In this document: piece after piece, positions 8,601 through 16,855 of the stretch
Layout: the number at the start of each line of letters is the position of its first letter
Position numbering within the stretch: the first letter of the stretch is position 1
Assembly: GCF_001591645.1 (NCBI RefSeq)
Contig: NZ_BCVH01000001.1
Coordinates: forward strand, 682,001-746,000
DNA: 64,000 nucleotides
Direction of reading: 5' to 3'
From: Robertmurraya korlensis NBRC 107688
Lineage (GTDB): Bacteria > Bacillota > Bacilli > Bacillales > Cytobacillaceae
Notes under the pieces: model-generated
Database searches by the model: none
What the model was told of the DNA's origin: nothing
What the model saw: only the letters and a program-made list of their open reading frames with translations
Position numbers and translations under genes: made by a program

Positions 8601-10159
8601 ATGCCAATCGTCAAGCTCGCATTAGCGTCAAGCTAGTATCGAAGGGCGGAGTTGGAACGATTGCTGCTGGTGTTGCGAAGGCTGTAGCGGACGTAATCGT
8701 GATTAGCGGATACGACGGCGGAACAGGTGCTTCACCGAAAACAAGCATTCAGCATGCTGGATTACCGTGGGAGCTTGGGTTAGCTGAGGCACACCAAACG
8801 TTGATGCTTAATGGACTTCGTGACCGTGTTGTCCTTGAGACAGACGGGAAGCTAATGACAGGTAAAGATGTGGTTATGGCGGCCTTACTAGGTGCCGAGG
8901 AATATGGATTTGCTACAGCACCACTAGTTGTTCTTGGCTGTGTCATGATGCGTGTGTGTCATTTGGATACATGTCCTGTTGGAATCGCGACTCAAAATCC
9001 AGAGCTTCGTAAAAAGTTCACAGGTGAAGCAGATTATATCGTGAACTATATGCGCTTTGTGGCACAGGAAGTTCGTGAGATGATGGCTGAGCTTGGATTT
9101 AGAACGATGGAAGAAATGGTTGGCCGTACCGATGTATTAACGGTGAGTGAACGAGCAAAATCACACTGGAAGGCGCAGCATTTAGATTTAACAGCACTGT
9201 TGCACAAGCCTGAAGGAGCAACAACCTTTAAGCGTCCACAAAACCATCGAATTGATGAAACACTTGATGTGAAATATATATTACCGGCTGTTCAAAAGGC
9301 TTTAGAAGACGGAACACCTGTAGAAGCGAGCTTCCCAATTACTAACGTGAATCGTGTAGCTGGTACGATTGTTGGAAGTGAAATCTCGAAACGTTATGGT
9401 GAAGTGGGTCTTCCAGAGGATACGATTACCTTAAAGTTTAACGGATCAGCGGGTCAAAGCTTTGGTGCGTTTGTACCAAAGGGAATGACGCTTGAACTTA
9501 CAGGTGACGCGAATGATTATGTTGGAAAAGGTCTTTCTGGTGGGAAAATCATCGTGAAAGCCGATGAACATACAAAAATCGCTTCAGGCGAAAATGTTAT
9601 CGCAGGAAATGTTGCCTTTATTGGTTCAACAAGTGGGGAAGCGTATATTAACGGACGTGCGGGAGAACGTTTTGCCGTTCGTAATAGTGGTGTGAATGTC
9701 GTGGTGGAAGGTATTGGTGACCATGGCTGTGAATACATGACAGGTGGACGCGTCGTGATTTTAGGAGATGTAGGGAAAAACTTCGGAGCAGGAATGTCCG
9801 GTGGAATTGCTTATGTTTATACGAAGGACGAAGAAGCATTTAAAGAGTTATGTAACCAGGAATTGATTGAATTTGAATCGGTAACGTCTCCTGCTGAACA
9901 GGATGAACTAAAAGCATTAATACAAAACCATTACCGCTACACAGACAGTGTGAAGGCGAGTTGTATTCTAGAAGACTGGGCAAAACATGTCAGAAAATTT
10001 ACCAAAGTCATTCCAAAAGACTACAAGCGAATGATCACTTTGATCGAGGAGCAAAAGTTAGAAGGTTTATCGGAAGAAGAAGCCGTCATGAGCGCCTTTT
10101 TAGCGAATTCCGGAGCAACATCAAAACCATCAAAACAGCAGGAAGCTGCCATCCGCTAA
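5621..10159 (+). CDS. gltA: Glutamate synthase (NADPH) large subunit
   Basis: 1512 residues from the ATG at 5621, preceded by AGGGAGAGAAG; an upstream in-frame ATG at 5573 has no ribosome site and lies at the promoter. It makes two glutamates from glutamine and 2-oxoglutarate. The class II amidotransferase domain begins with the catalytic Cys22 ('HDACGIG', expected to become N-terminal after propeptide removal). The central and FMN synthase domains follow ('SGYDGGTGASPKTS'), with the 3Fe-4S cysteines in 'GCVMMRVCHLDTCPVG'. The C-terminal GXGXG beta-helix is present ('GGRVVILGDVGKNFGAGMSG'). Nothing is missing compared with the B. subtilis enzyme. It forms an operon with gltB 17 bases downstream. 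Confidence 0.97.
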   Translation: MTYHQLPKAQGLYRPEFEHDACGIGLYAHIKGNATHDIVAKGLSMLCQLDHRGGQGSDPFTGDGAGLMVQIPDLFFRKECADMNLPEKGKYGVGMLFFSKDDREREEIEAQINKLIEQEGQTVLGWRNVPVDASKIGVTAQESCPVVRQVFVGGNENDSLAFERKLYVIRKQAENWAKVSDYRFYFASFSSRTIVYKGLLTPEQVDQFYLDLQDESFVSAFALVHSRFSTNTFPSWERAHPNRYLIHNGEINTLQGNIHWMKARETQFISEAFGSDLEKVLPILDTDGSDSSILDNALEFLVLAGRKPAHAAMILVPEPWSENPHITDEKRAFYEYHSSLIEPWDGPSAISFTDGKQIGAVLDRNGLRPARYYVTEDDYIIFSSEVGVIDVEPEKVLYKERLQPGKMLLIDLEEGRIISDEEVKSEMAQAKPYQQWLNDELVRLEDSVEAEGEIPENYLVLQKAFGYTYEDIQKYILPAVTEGKDPLGAMGNDMPLAVLSDKPQNLFNYFKQLFAQVTNPPIDAIREAIVTSTVSYLGAEGNLLHPSAENCRRIQLETPILTNSQLDALKNGTEFKSVVIESVFHNDLESSLNNLCRQAEEAIAGGASILILSDRNINETTVAIPSLLAVSALHQHLIREGLRTKASILVESGEVREVHHFAVLLGYGVDAINPYLAFSIYQQAVSEGALPFTYQEAVKKYVVSMSEGVVKVMSKMGISTVQSYRGAQIFEAVGISSDVIDRYFTGTVSQLGGIGLETIAEEAKLRHAEAYSSLDHTLESGSNFQWRHDGEHHAFNPGTIHTLQWACRNGDYDLFKKYSTLANEERLGFLRNLFSFNGSRQPLPIEEVESVDSIVRRFKTGAMSFGSISKEAHETLAIAMNRLGGKSNSGEGGEDASRFVPDENGDNRGSKIKQIASGRFGVKSHYLVNAEELQIKMAQGAKPGEGGQLMGKKVYPWVADVRGSTPGVSLISPPPHHDIYSIEDLAQLIHDLKNANRQARISVKLVSKGGVGTIAAGVAKAVADVIVISGYDGGTGASPKTSIQHAGLPWELGLAEAHQTLMLNGLRDRVVLETDGKLMTGKDVVMAALLGAEEYGFATAPLVVLGCVMMRVCHLDTCPVGIATQNPELRKKFTGEADYIVNYMRFVAQEVREMMAELGFRTMEEMVGRTDVLTVSERAKSHWKAQHLDLTALLHKPEGATTFKRPQNHRIDETLDVKYILPAVQKALEDGTPVEASFPITNVNRVAGTIVGSEISKRYGEVGLPEDTITLKFNGSAGQSFGAFVPKGMTLELTGDANDYVGKGLSGGKIIVKADEHTKIASGENVIAGNVAFIGSTSGEAYINGRAGERFAVRNSGVNVVVEGIGDHGCEYMTGGRVVILGDVGKNFGAGMSGGIAYVYTKDEEAFKELCNQELIEFESVTSPAEQDELKALIQNHYRYTDSVKASCILEDWAKHVRKFTKVIPKDYKRMITLIEEQKLEGLSEEEAVMSAFLANSGATSKPSKQQEAAIR

Positions 10160-10176
10160 GAAAGGGGAGTTAAAAC

Positions 10177-11643
10177 ATGGGAAAAGCAACAGGATTTATG
10201 GAATATGCTCGTGAAAAAGCCGCAGAAAGAGATCCTTTACAAAGATTAAACGATTGGAAAGAACATAAACTTCCTATCTCAGATGAGAAATTAAGTACAC
10301 AGGGGGCGCGGTGTATGGACTGCGCAACTCCCTTCTGTCATATCGGTATGGATATCCAGGGGGCAACGTCCGGGTGTCCAATTCATAACTTGATTCCAGA
10401 GTGGAATGATCTTGTGTATAAAGGCCGTTGGAAAGAAGCGCTAGATCGCCTGTTAAAGACGAATAATTTCCCTGAATTTACAGGAAGAGTGTGTCCGGCT
10501 CCATGTGAAGGGTCTTGTACCGTAGCCCTTTACGACCCAGCAGTCACGATCAAAAACATTGAACAAGCGATTATCGACAAAGGCTTTGAAAACGGATGGA
10601 TCACACCAAGAATTCCTGCTTCTCGCTCTGGGAAGAAAGTAGCAATTATCGGTTCTGGCCCTGCTGGCTTAGCGGCAGCGGACCAGCTGAATCAAGCTGG
10701 CCACTCGGTTACTGTATTTGAGCGCGCGGACCGTCCGGGAGGCTTGCTCATGTATGGTATTCCTAACATGAAGCTTGAAAAAGAAGTGGTAGAACGCCGT
10801 ATTCGATTATTAACGCAAGAAGGAATCGACTTCGTAACGAATACAGAAGTGGGCAAGGATATCCAAGCGACTGAGCTTCAAGCGCAATTCGATGCGGTCA
10901 TCCTATGTACAGGTGCTCAAAGACAACGTGATTTAGTGATTGAAGGCCGTGAATCAAAGGGCATTCACTTTGCGATGGATTACTTAACTTTAGCAACAAA
11001 GAGTCTATTAGATTCAAATTTCGAAGATGGTAACTTTATAGACGTGGAAGGCAAAGATGTAATTGTCATCGGTGGTGGTGACACTGGTGCAGACTGTGTC
11101 GCGACAGCTCTTCGTCAAAAATGTCGCAGTGTTGTTCAGTTTGGAAAGCATCCACAATTGCCAGCTGAACGTACCTCTGACAACTTATGGCCCGCATATC
11201 CAAATGTGTATACAATGGATTATGCGTATAAGGAAGCAGAAGCAAAATTTGGAGAAGATCCACGTCAATATTCAATTCAAACAACAAAAATTGTTTCTGA
11301 TGAAAACGGAAATCTGAAAGAGCTTCACACAATCCAAATGGAAAAACTAAAAGATGAGAACGGACGTTTCTACTTTAAAGAAATTCCAGGCACGGAAAAA
11401 GTATGGCCAGCTCAGTTTGTATTTATCGCGATTGGCTTTGAAGGGACAGAGATGCCTCTATTAAACCAATTCGGAGTAGAATCGGTTAATCAAAAGATTA
11501 AAGCTGCTAAAGGTAATTACAAGACAAACGTAGAAGGCGTGTTTGCTGCTGGTGATGCTAGAAGAGGACAGAGTCTGATCGTTTGGGCAATCAACGAAGG
11601 CCGAGAAGTGGCAAGCGAAGTTCACAAATACTTGATGGTGTAA
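10177..11643 (+). CDS. gltB: Glutamate synthase (NADPH) small subunit
   Basis: 488 residues, the usual length. It is the electron-input subunit passing NADPH electrons through FAD and Fe-S clusters to the large subunit. The N-terminal cysteine clusters are present ('CMDCATPFCHIG', 'SGCPIHNLIPEWNDLV', 'GRVCPAPCEGSC'). The FAD dinucleotide motif is 'IIGSGPAGLAAADQL' near 155-170, and the NADPH motif is 'VIGGGDTGADCVATA' near 296. The C-terminal FAD contact 'GVFAAGDARRGQSLIVWAI' is intact. AAAGGGGAG precedes the ATG. It is cotranscribed with gltA and ends at a strong terminator. Confidence 0.96.
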   Translation: MGKATGFMEYAREKAAERDPLQRLNDWKEHKLPISDEKLSTQGARCMDCATPFCHIGMDIQGATSGCPIHNLIPEWNDLVYKGRWKEALDRLLKTNNFPEFTGRVCPAPCEGSCTVALYDPAVTIKNIEQAIIDKGFENGWITPRIPASRSGKKVAIIGSGPAGLAAADQLNQAGHSVTVFERADRPGGLLMYGIPNMKLEKEVVERRIRLLTQEGIDFVTNTEVGKDIQATELQAQFDAVILCTGAQRQRDLVIEGRESKGIHFAMDYLTLATKSLLDSNFEDGNFIDVEGKDVIVIGGGDTGADCVATALRQKCRSVVQFGKHPQLPAERTSDNLWPAYPNVYTMDYAYKEAEAKFGEDPRQYSIQTTKIVSDENGNLKELHTIQMEKLKDENGRFYFKEIPGTEKVWPAQFVFIAIGFEGTEMPLLNQFGVESVNQKIKAAKGNYKTNVEGVFAAGDARRGQSLIVWAINEGREVASEVHKYLMV

Positions 11644-11655
11644 CATTGGAACAAC

Positions 11656-11686
11656 GAAAATAGGCTGCATTGGCAGCCTATTTCTT
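11656..11686 (+). terminator. Terminator of gltAB
   Basis: AAATAGGCTGC and GCAGCCTATTT form an 11-bp stem with a 4-nt loop, followed by CTTTCT. Confidence 0.85.
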
Positions 11687-11730
11687 TCTCCGGAACAGGA
11701 ATCAAGAATTTACTAATAGAGGTACATCGT

Positions 11731-12036
11731 ATGAATAAAACAGATATAATTTACACGCTAGCCAAGACATGTGCGTTTTCCAAAAAAGAATCTAGAAAAG
11801 TAGTAGATGTTATCATCGATATTATTTCAACCTCATTAGCAGACGGGGAAAAGGTACAAGTATCCGGCTTTGGAAACTTTGAAACTCGCGAACGAGCAGA
11901 GAGACAAGGTAGAAACCCGCAAACGGGGGATGAAATCCATGTTCCAGCAGCCAGATACGCTGTATTTACTCCTTGCAAAGAGTTGAAGGATGCAGTAAAT
12001 CAGCGAGAGAAATTGAATTTACTAGAAATGAAATAG
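11731..12036 (+). CDS. HU-family histone-like DNA-binding protein
   Basis: 101 residues, about ten longer than HU. The fold is readable throughout: N-terminal helices ('MNKTDIIYTLAKTCAFSKKE'), the conserved 'VQVSGFGNFETRERAERQGR' turn, and the DNA-embracing arm 'NPQTGDEIHVPAARYAVFTP'. The C-terminal 'KELKDAVN' helix is extended by 'QREKLNLLEMK'. HU proteins bend DNA nonspecifically as dimers. The first 90 residues differ from the main Bacillus HU (Hbs) in many arm-flanking positions and there are two cysteines, so this is probably an accessory paralogue. Monocistronic, GAGGT ribosome site. Confidence 0.9.
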   Translation: MNKTDIIYTLAKTCAFSKKESRKVVDVIIDIISTSLADGEKVQVSGFGNFETRERAERQGRNPQTGDEIHVPAARYAVFTPCKELKDAVNQREKLNLLEMK

Positions 12037-12047
12037 CTTTCCTATTT

Positions 12048-12082
12048 ATAATCGCTTCGTTTGAGGCGATTATTTTGTTTTT
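12048..12082 (+). terminator. Terminator of the HU-like gene
   Basis: ATAATCGCTTC and GAGGCGATTAT form the stem, GTTT the loop, followed by TTTGTTTTTT. Confidence 0.88.
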
Positions 12083-12218
12083 TAAATGGAAACCTCCTAA
12101 AAAATATAGGTATATACCTAACAATATAAGCTCAGATTTATTAATTATCAAAAGAAAACCAACCAGTTCTTATTGAATATACTGAGGAAGTTCTGTATAT
12201 GTACTTTTAAAGAAATCA

Positions 12219-13100
12219 TTAGAAGTCCAATAGGTCATTTTCTCTTAGCCATGAATATACACAATCAATAAATATCTTCGTGGCAGGGGATAGATTAGGT
12301 TTTTTGGCGATTCCAATAAATCGATAAGACTCCTCTTCCAAATTTAGAATTCGAATGTTTGCAGGAAGATTCGTAAGAGTCATTTCAGGTCTGATGCTAA
12401 TACCAAGATTATTTCCTACCATGGAAATAATGGCTTGGTCATCTGAGACCTCAAATTTAATGTTTGGGATGATTTTGTGTTTCTTAAAAATGTTCTTTAT
12501 CTCATTGTCCCAGCCTTCTTTGGGCATAATTAATGGTTCACACTGGATTTGATGAAAAGATATACTCTCTTGATTGTGGATTGGATGCCTTTCTGAAACA
12601 ATGCAGAGCATTCGATCCATTTTTAAAGGAAGAAAATCAGGTGCCTGTGGTGTAGGTAAGCTGAGGAAACCACAGTCTATACTTCCATCAGAAATCCATT
12701 GGTCAATGGTGTTGTAATCGCCCTCATACAATTTAACAACAATTCCTGGGTGAAGGTCCTCAAATATCTTTATAATATGAGGTAACCATTGGGTAATCAC
12801 ACTAGTAAACGTACCGATTTTTACTTCACCTACCTCTAATCCGTTGATCGCCGCAGCTTCCTGCTTTAACTGATTGTTCAAGGCTAAGATCTCACGAATG
12901 TAGACAAGGATACGCTCACCATTATCTGTTAAAGTAATGCCAGAACGACTTCTGGTCAGGATAGAAAAACCAAACTCACTTTCGAGACTAGATATCGCGT
13001 GACTAATTCCCGATTGTGTAATCTTCAGTTTTTCCCCTGCTCTTGTAAGGCTCCCTGAATCTGCTACCGTGTGAAAGATTTCGTACCGATTAAGTGTCAT
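12219..13100 (-). CDS. LysR-family transcriptional regulator
   Basis: 293 residues from the ATG at 13100. The in-frame ATG 18 bases upstream reads ATGAAAAGGAGATC and therefore contains the ribosome site of the real start. The helix-turn-helix covers 'LTRAGEKLKITQSGISHAIS' and the effector domain follows. No target is certain; it is transcribed away from the PucR-type regulator and the catabolic island, so it may control that island, itself, or an unlinked gene. The subgroup resembles CysB/YwfK-like LysR proteins, but this is not firm. Confidence 0.88.
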   Translation of the reverse strand: MTLNRYEIFHTVADSGSLTRAGEKLKITQSGISHAISSLESEFGFSILTRSRSGITLTDNGERILVYIREILALNNQLKQEAAAINGLEVGEVKIGTFTSVITQWLPHIIKIFEDLHPGIVVKLYEGDYNTIDQWISDGSIDCGFLSLPTPQAPDFLPLKMDRMLCIVSERHPIHNQESISFHQIQCEPLIMPKEGWDNEIKNIFKKHKIIPNIKFEVSDDQAIISMVGNNLGISIRPEMTLTNLPANIRILNLEEESYRFIGIAKKPNLSPATKIFIDCVYSWLRENDLLDF

Positions 13101-13545
13101 TCTTGATCTCCTTTTCATTAGTAACCCTCATGGATTCCATTATAAATATTCATTTTACTCATGTATAGACCTGAAGTATACTAAGCATAGAAACTGTGAA
13201 TTTACTTAATTTTTCCATAAGTATTGTGAAATAATGAAGTGGAATCACGATAATATTCAGCAAGGGAAAATAACTATTTTAATATATAAAATTAAAAGCG
13301 CTTACATTTAAAAAGTCTATCTTATAATGGGTTTTACTCTTGTTTCTAAGTGTATATTGGTGAATAAAATTATATTGTAAGAATATGTAACAGGCTCGTT
13401 GATTGTCTATATATGTTTAGAAGTATAATAAACTTACAGCTAGTAGATAAGTCTAGAATTAATTTTCGGAATTATTTGTATATAGACTAAATTTCAAATC
13501 ATCTTAAGAGAGTGATTTCTTAAAACCTGAACAGGGGGAGTGTCA
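13101..13545. other. Divergent regulator intergenic region
   Basis: About 445 bases between the LysR and PucR-type regulators. It contains a cre-like site at 13293 and AT-rich promoter-like sequence, but no copy of the island operator ACACAGTGTCC. No gene is supported. Confidence 0.6.
13293..13306 (+). promoter_or_regulatory. CcpA cre-like site upstream of the PucR-type regulator
   Basis: TAAAAGCGCTTACA matches the cre consensus TGWAANCGNTNWCA at all but one position. It lies 240 bases before the start codon of the activator gene, which would put the island under carbon catabolite control. Confidence 0.55.
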
Positions 13546-15168
13546 ATGAACTTTTACGTGAATTTATCGGTGCAGGAAATTTTACAAAATAAATTTTTTA
13601 ACGAGGCAAAGGTAGTAGCGGGGAATAAGGGTCTACTTAGACCCGTTCGATGGGTACATGTTCTTGAAGTCACAGCGATTGAAAATCTTCTAAGCGGGAA
13701 TGAGCTGATTCTTTCTACAGGAGTCGGCTGGAAAAGTGATCAAGAGGTATTTAGGTCATTGGTTCAACAATCGATCCAGTCTAATGCAGCCGGACTTTGT
13801 ATAGAATTGGGCACGTACATTTCCTCGATCCCCCAAGAGATCAAGGATTTAGCTGATGCCCATGATTTTCCTATCATCGTATTTTCTAAAGAAGTAAGAT
13901 TCATAGACATCACACAAGAAGTTCACAGCCTCTTACTTAAAAAACATTACAAAATCCTTTCTAACCTTGAAGAATATTCGAATCGGTTAAATCAATTGCT
14001 TCTTTCGCCTAATCCCCAACAGAGAATTTTGCAACTATTACATGATTATTTAAAAGTGAATGTATGTTATATTTCCAATCAAGGGAAAGTTCAAATTATC
14101 TCTAAAAAAGAGAAGGATGAACAAAATAAAATTTATCATCTCATTAAAGAGAATCGAATACCAGAGGAAATGGATGTTGCCCACCAATCGGTTCAGGCGT
14201 TAAGTCAGACCTATGCCGATCTCTTCATTATATCGGAATTTGAACCCATTACAGATTTTGGCACCCTTATTTTAGAACGTAGTGCGACAGCATTAGCACA
14301 ATGTGTATTACGGGAATTATATGTGGAAGAACATCGAATGGCAAAGGAGTCCGAGTGGGTCGGGTGTTGGATTGATGGCGAATATAAAAATAGTCAAATT
14401 AGTCGATACCTTTCTGAGCTAGAACCTAATCTTAATCCAAATGTTTGCTCGGTGATGATTTGTAAGGCTGACCATTTAGAAAAGCTCATTAGTGAATTCA
14501 CCTACTTAAAAGTCTATATTCGGTCGATTTTTGAACAGAGAGGTATCTATGTACTCTTTCATATTCAAAAAAATCAAATTGTCTTTATTCTTCTTAACAA
14601 CTTAAAAGCAGAAGATTTTAAGAGAAGAATACAAGAGAGCATTGATTGTTTAGCAAAGTCTGATTTTATAAAGAAAAAGAAATTTTCACAGCTGAATTTT
14701 AGTGTTGGGAAATTTGTACATGATTTAGGTCAGATAAAAAGCAGCTATCTCTCAGCAAAAGAAACACTAAGTATTCGAGAAAAAATGCCAAGTGAACTAA
14801 ATACTTATTTTTATGAGGATCTGTATATCTTCCGGTTAGTATTAGCTGCTCATGAACAAGGGGTACTCAGTGAATTCATAACCGATTATATTGGACCAAT
14901 CATTCAGCATGACCAAAAGAATAATGGTGAGCTGCTGCGGACGTTAAAAATCTTTTTAGAATGTAAAGGGGCGAAGAAGGAGACAGCAGAACACCTTCAT
15001 ATCGTTCGACAAACGCTTTATCATCGACTGGATAAAATCTATGAATTAATCGGTAGAGATTTCATGGAATCATATAAACGTCAAGCAATTGAAGTGGCCA
15101 TTACTGCTTATACATACACTTCTGCAGCCATATCGTCCTTTGGATTAGCGTCTGTTAAGTCATCTTAA
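13546..15168 (+). CDS. PucR-family transcriptional regulator
   Basis: 540 residues from the ATG at 13546; AGGGGGAG ends 5 bases before it, while the upstream GTG at 13540 lies in that ribosome site. The N-terminal PucR ligand-type domain covers about 5-130 ('VRWVHVLEVTAIENLLSGNE'). A middle CdaR GGDEF-like region follows, and a C-terminal HTH_30 domain ('KKETAEHLHIVRQTLYHRLD') is present. Relatives regulate purine, GABA and amino-acid catabolism. It directly precedes the malonate-semialdehyde dehydrogenase operon and is the best candidate to bind the motif shared by four downstream promoters. A terminator-like GAGGGTTTTTT hairpin follows the gene. Confidence 0.88.
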   Translation: MNFYVNLSVQEILQNKFFNEAKVVAGNKGLLRPVRWVHVLEVTAIENLLSGNELILSTGVGWKSDQEVFRSLVQQSIQSNAAGLCIELGTYISSIPQEIKDLADAHDFPIIVFSKEVRFIDITQEVHSLLLKKHYKILSNLEEYSNRLNQLLLSPNPQQRILQLLHDYLKVNVCYISNQGKVQIISKKEKDEQNKIYHLIKENRIPEEMDVAHQSVQALSQTYADLFIISEFEPITDFGTLILERSATALAQCVLRELYVEEHRMAKESEWVGCWIDGEYKNSQISRYLSELEPNLNPNVCSVMICKADHLEKLISEFTYLKVYIRSIFEQRGIYVLFHIQKNQIVFILLNNLKAEDFKRRIQESIDCLAKSDFIKKKKFSQLNFSVGKFVHDLGQIKSSYLSAKETLSIREKMPSELNTYFYEDLYIFRLVLAAHEQGVLSEFITDYIGPIIQHDQKNNGELLRTLKIFLECKGAKKETAEHLHIVRQTLYHRLDKIYELIGRDFMESYKRQAIEVAITAYTYTSAAISSFGLASVKSS

Positions 15169-15170
15169 GA

Positions 15171-15217
15171 TAAAAATACCCTTGCAAACTCTTAACGAGA
15201 TTTGTGAGGGTTTTTTG
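15171..15217 (+). terminator. Terminator of the PucR-type gene
   Basis: AATACCCTTGCAAACTC... pairs with ...GATTTGTGAGGGTTTTTT (CCCTTGCAAA with TTTGTGAGGG), followed by a T run. Confidence 0.65.
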
Positions 15218-15291
15218 TAGCCATTTTATCAGACAGTGTGTATAACTTTTCGTCTTGTACATCTTCAAATGTAGAAAAAAATGACTAAATA

Positions 15292-15336
15292 TTTTACACA
15301 GTGTCCAATGAAGGAGAAATTCCTACCAAATATAAT
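15292..15336 (+). promoter_or_regulatory. Island promoter 1: operator motif plus -10
   Basis: ACACAGTGTCCAATGAAG (within 15292-15313) holds the dyad ACAC-A-GTGT and ends where a -35 box would be. A perfect -10 TATAAT lies at 15331-15336, exactly 30 bases after the G of GTGTCC. No good -35 exists, so an activator is expected. A weaker ATGT-bearing copy starts 32 bases upstream and another ACAGTGT at 15233. Confidence 0.75.
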
Positions 15337-15381
15337 TAGCACAAGAGTTGAAATAGAAGGAAAAAGTAGGAGGTTTTAAAA

Positions 15382-16839
15382 ATGGAAGTCACACAAACGG
15401 TACAAACATTAAAGAACTTTATTAATGGACAATGGGTAGATTCCACTAGTAGTCAGATGGAGGAAGTACCAAACCCAGCAACAGGTGAAGTGATCGCACG
15501 TGTACCAATTTCGACGAGGGAAGATTTGGATTTTGCTGTTTCAGTAGCAGAAGAAGCCTTTAAAAAGTGGAAGAAAGTCGCTGTTCCGAAACGAGCCCGA
15601 ATTTTATTCCGCTATCAGCAGCTTTTGGTGGATCATTGGGATGAATTAGCAAAGCTCATCACATTAGAAAATGGAAAAAGCTATAACGAAGCGTACGGGG
15701 AAGTTCAGCGCGGGATCGAATGTGTGGAATTTGCTGCAGGAGCACCAACATTAATGATGGGCGACCATCTTCCAGATATTGCAACAGGTGTTGAATCGGG
15801 AATGTACCGTTATCCTATCGGAGTTATCGGAGGAATCACTCCTTTTAATTTCCCAATGATGGTTCCTTGTTGGATGTTTCCGCTTGCCATTGCCTGTGGG
15901 AATACATTTGTCTTAAAGCCATCAGAAAGAACTCCTTTATTGGCTAACCGTATAGCCGAGTTATTTAAAGAAGCTGGTCTGCCAGATGGGGTATTAAATA
16001 TTGTGCATGGTGCTCATGATGTCGTGAATGGCATCTTAGAAAATAAGGATGTAAAGGCAGTATCATTCGTTGGTTCACAACCTGTTGCAGAGTATGTGTA
16101 TAAAACGGCAGCAGCGAACGGAAAACGCGTTCAGGCGCTTGCAGGTGCAAAAAATCATTCCATCGTTATGCCAGATGCTGATTTAGATAATGCCGTAACA
16201 AATATAATTGGAGCTGCTTTTGGTTCGGCAGGTGAACGCTGTATGGCTGCTTCTGTCGTAGTTGCTGTTGGTAGTGTGGCGGAAGAGTTAATCTCACGTT
16301 TAAAAATAGCAGCTGATGACATTACCATCGGAAACGGAATGGATGAGGGTGTTTTCTTAGGACCAGTTATCCGTGAGTCTCATAAAGATCGTACGATTAA
16401 ATACATTGAAATTGGTGAAAAAGAAGGAGCAAATCTGATTCGTGATGGTAGAAGTGATAGCAAAAATGAACAAGGGTACTTTGTGGGACCAACGATATTT
16501 GACGGTGTTTCTCCTGAGATGACGATTTGGAAGGATGAAATCTTTGCTCCTGTGTTGTCCATTGTTCGAGTGGAGAAATTAGAGGAAGCCATTGAGCTGA
16601 CTAACCAGTCTGAATTTGCCAACGGTGCGTGTTTGTATACCGATAGTGCGAGCGCGATTCGTGAATTCCGTGAAGATATTGATGCGGGGATGCTTGGTGT
16701 GAACCTTGGAGTTCCAGCGCCGATGGCCTTCTTCCCATTCTCTGGTTACAAGAAATCGTTTTATGGAGATCTTCATGCAAATGGGAAAGATGGAGTAGAA
16801 TTCTATACTCGTAAGAAAATGCTTACTGCCCGTTACTAA
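15382..16839 (+). CDS. CoA-acylating (methyl)malonate-semialdehyde dehydrogenase
   Basis: 485 residues. It converts malonate semialdehyde, or methylmalonate semialdehyde, with NAD+ and CoA to acetyl-CoA or propionyl-CoA plus CO2. The family mark '[10 protein letters not shown]' with nucleophile Cys287 is intact. The usual aldehyde-dehydrogenase Glu general base is replaced by '[11 protein letters not shown]', as in MmsA/IolA enzymes. The '[22 protein letters not shown]' cofactor segment also fits. There is no inositol gene nearby; the next gene, 16 bases on, is an omega-amino-acid aminotransferase, which points to malonate semialdehyde from beta-alanine as substrate. Expressed from island promoter 1, with AGGAGGT before the ATG. 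Confidence 0.9.
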   Translation: MEVTQTVQTLKNFINGQWVDSTSSQMEEVPNPATGEVIARVPISTREDLDFAVSVAEEAFKKWKKVAVPKRARILFRYQQLLVDHWDELAKLITLENGKSYNEAYGEVQRGIECVEFAAGAPTLMMGDHLPDIATGVESGMYRYPIGVIGGITPFNFPMMVPCWMFPLAIACGNTFVLKPSERTPLLANRIAELFKEAGLPDGVLNIVHGAHDVVNGILENKDVKAVSFVGSQPVAEYVYKTAAANGKRVQALAGAKNHSIVMPDADLDNAVTNIIGAAFGSAGERCMAASVVVAVGSVAEELISRLKIAADDITIGNGMDEGVFLGPVIRESHKDRTIKYIEIGEKEGANLIRDGRSDSKNEQGYFVGPTIFDGVSPEMTIWKDEIFAPVLSIVRVEKLEEAIELTNQSEFANGACLYTDSASAIREFREDIDAGMLGVNLGVPAPMAFFPFSGYKKSFYGDLHANGKDGVEFYTRKKMLTARY

Positions 16840-16855
16840 AAGAAAAAAATAATAG

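Noticed and set aside
10177-11643. Dihydropyrimidine dehydrogenase or other small-subunit-like flavoprotein
   Set aside because: Position after gltA and full-length match in all cluster and nucleotide motifs make glutamate synthase small subunit the clear choice.
15292-15336. Sigma-54 (-24/-12) promoter for the island
   Set aside because: No GG/GC pair at the right spacing; the -10 TATAAT-type boxes at constant distance argue for sigma-A with an activator.
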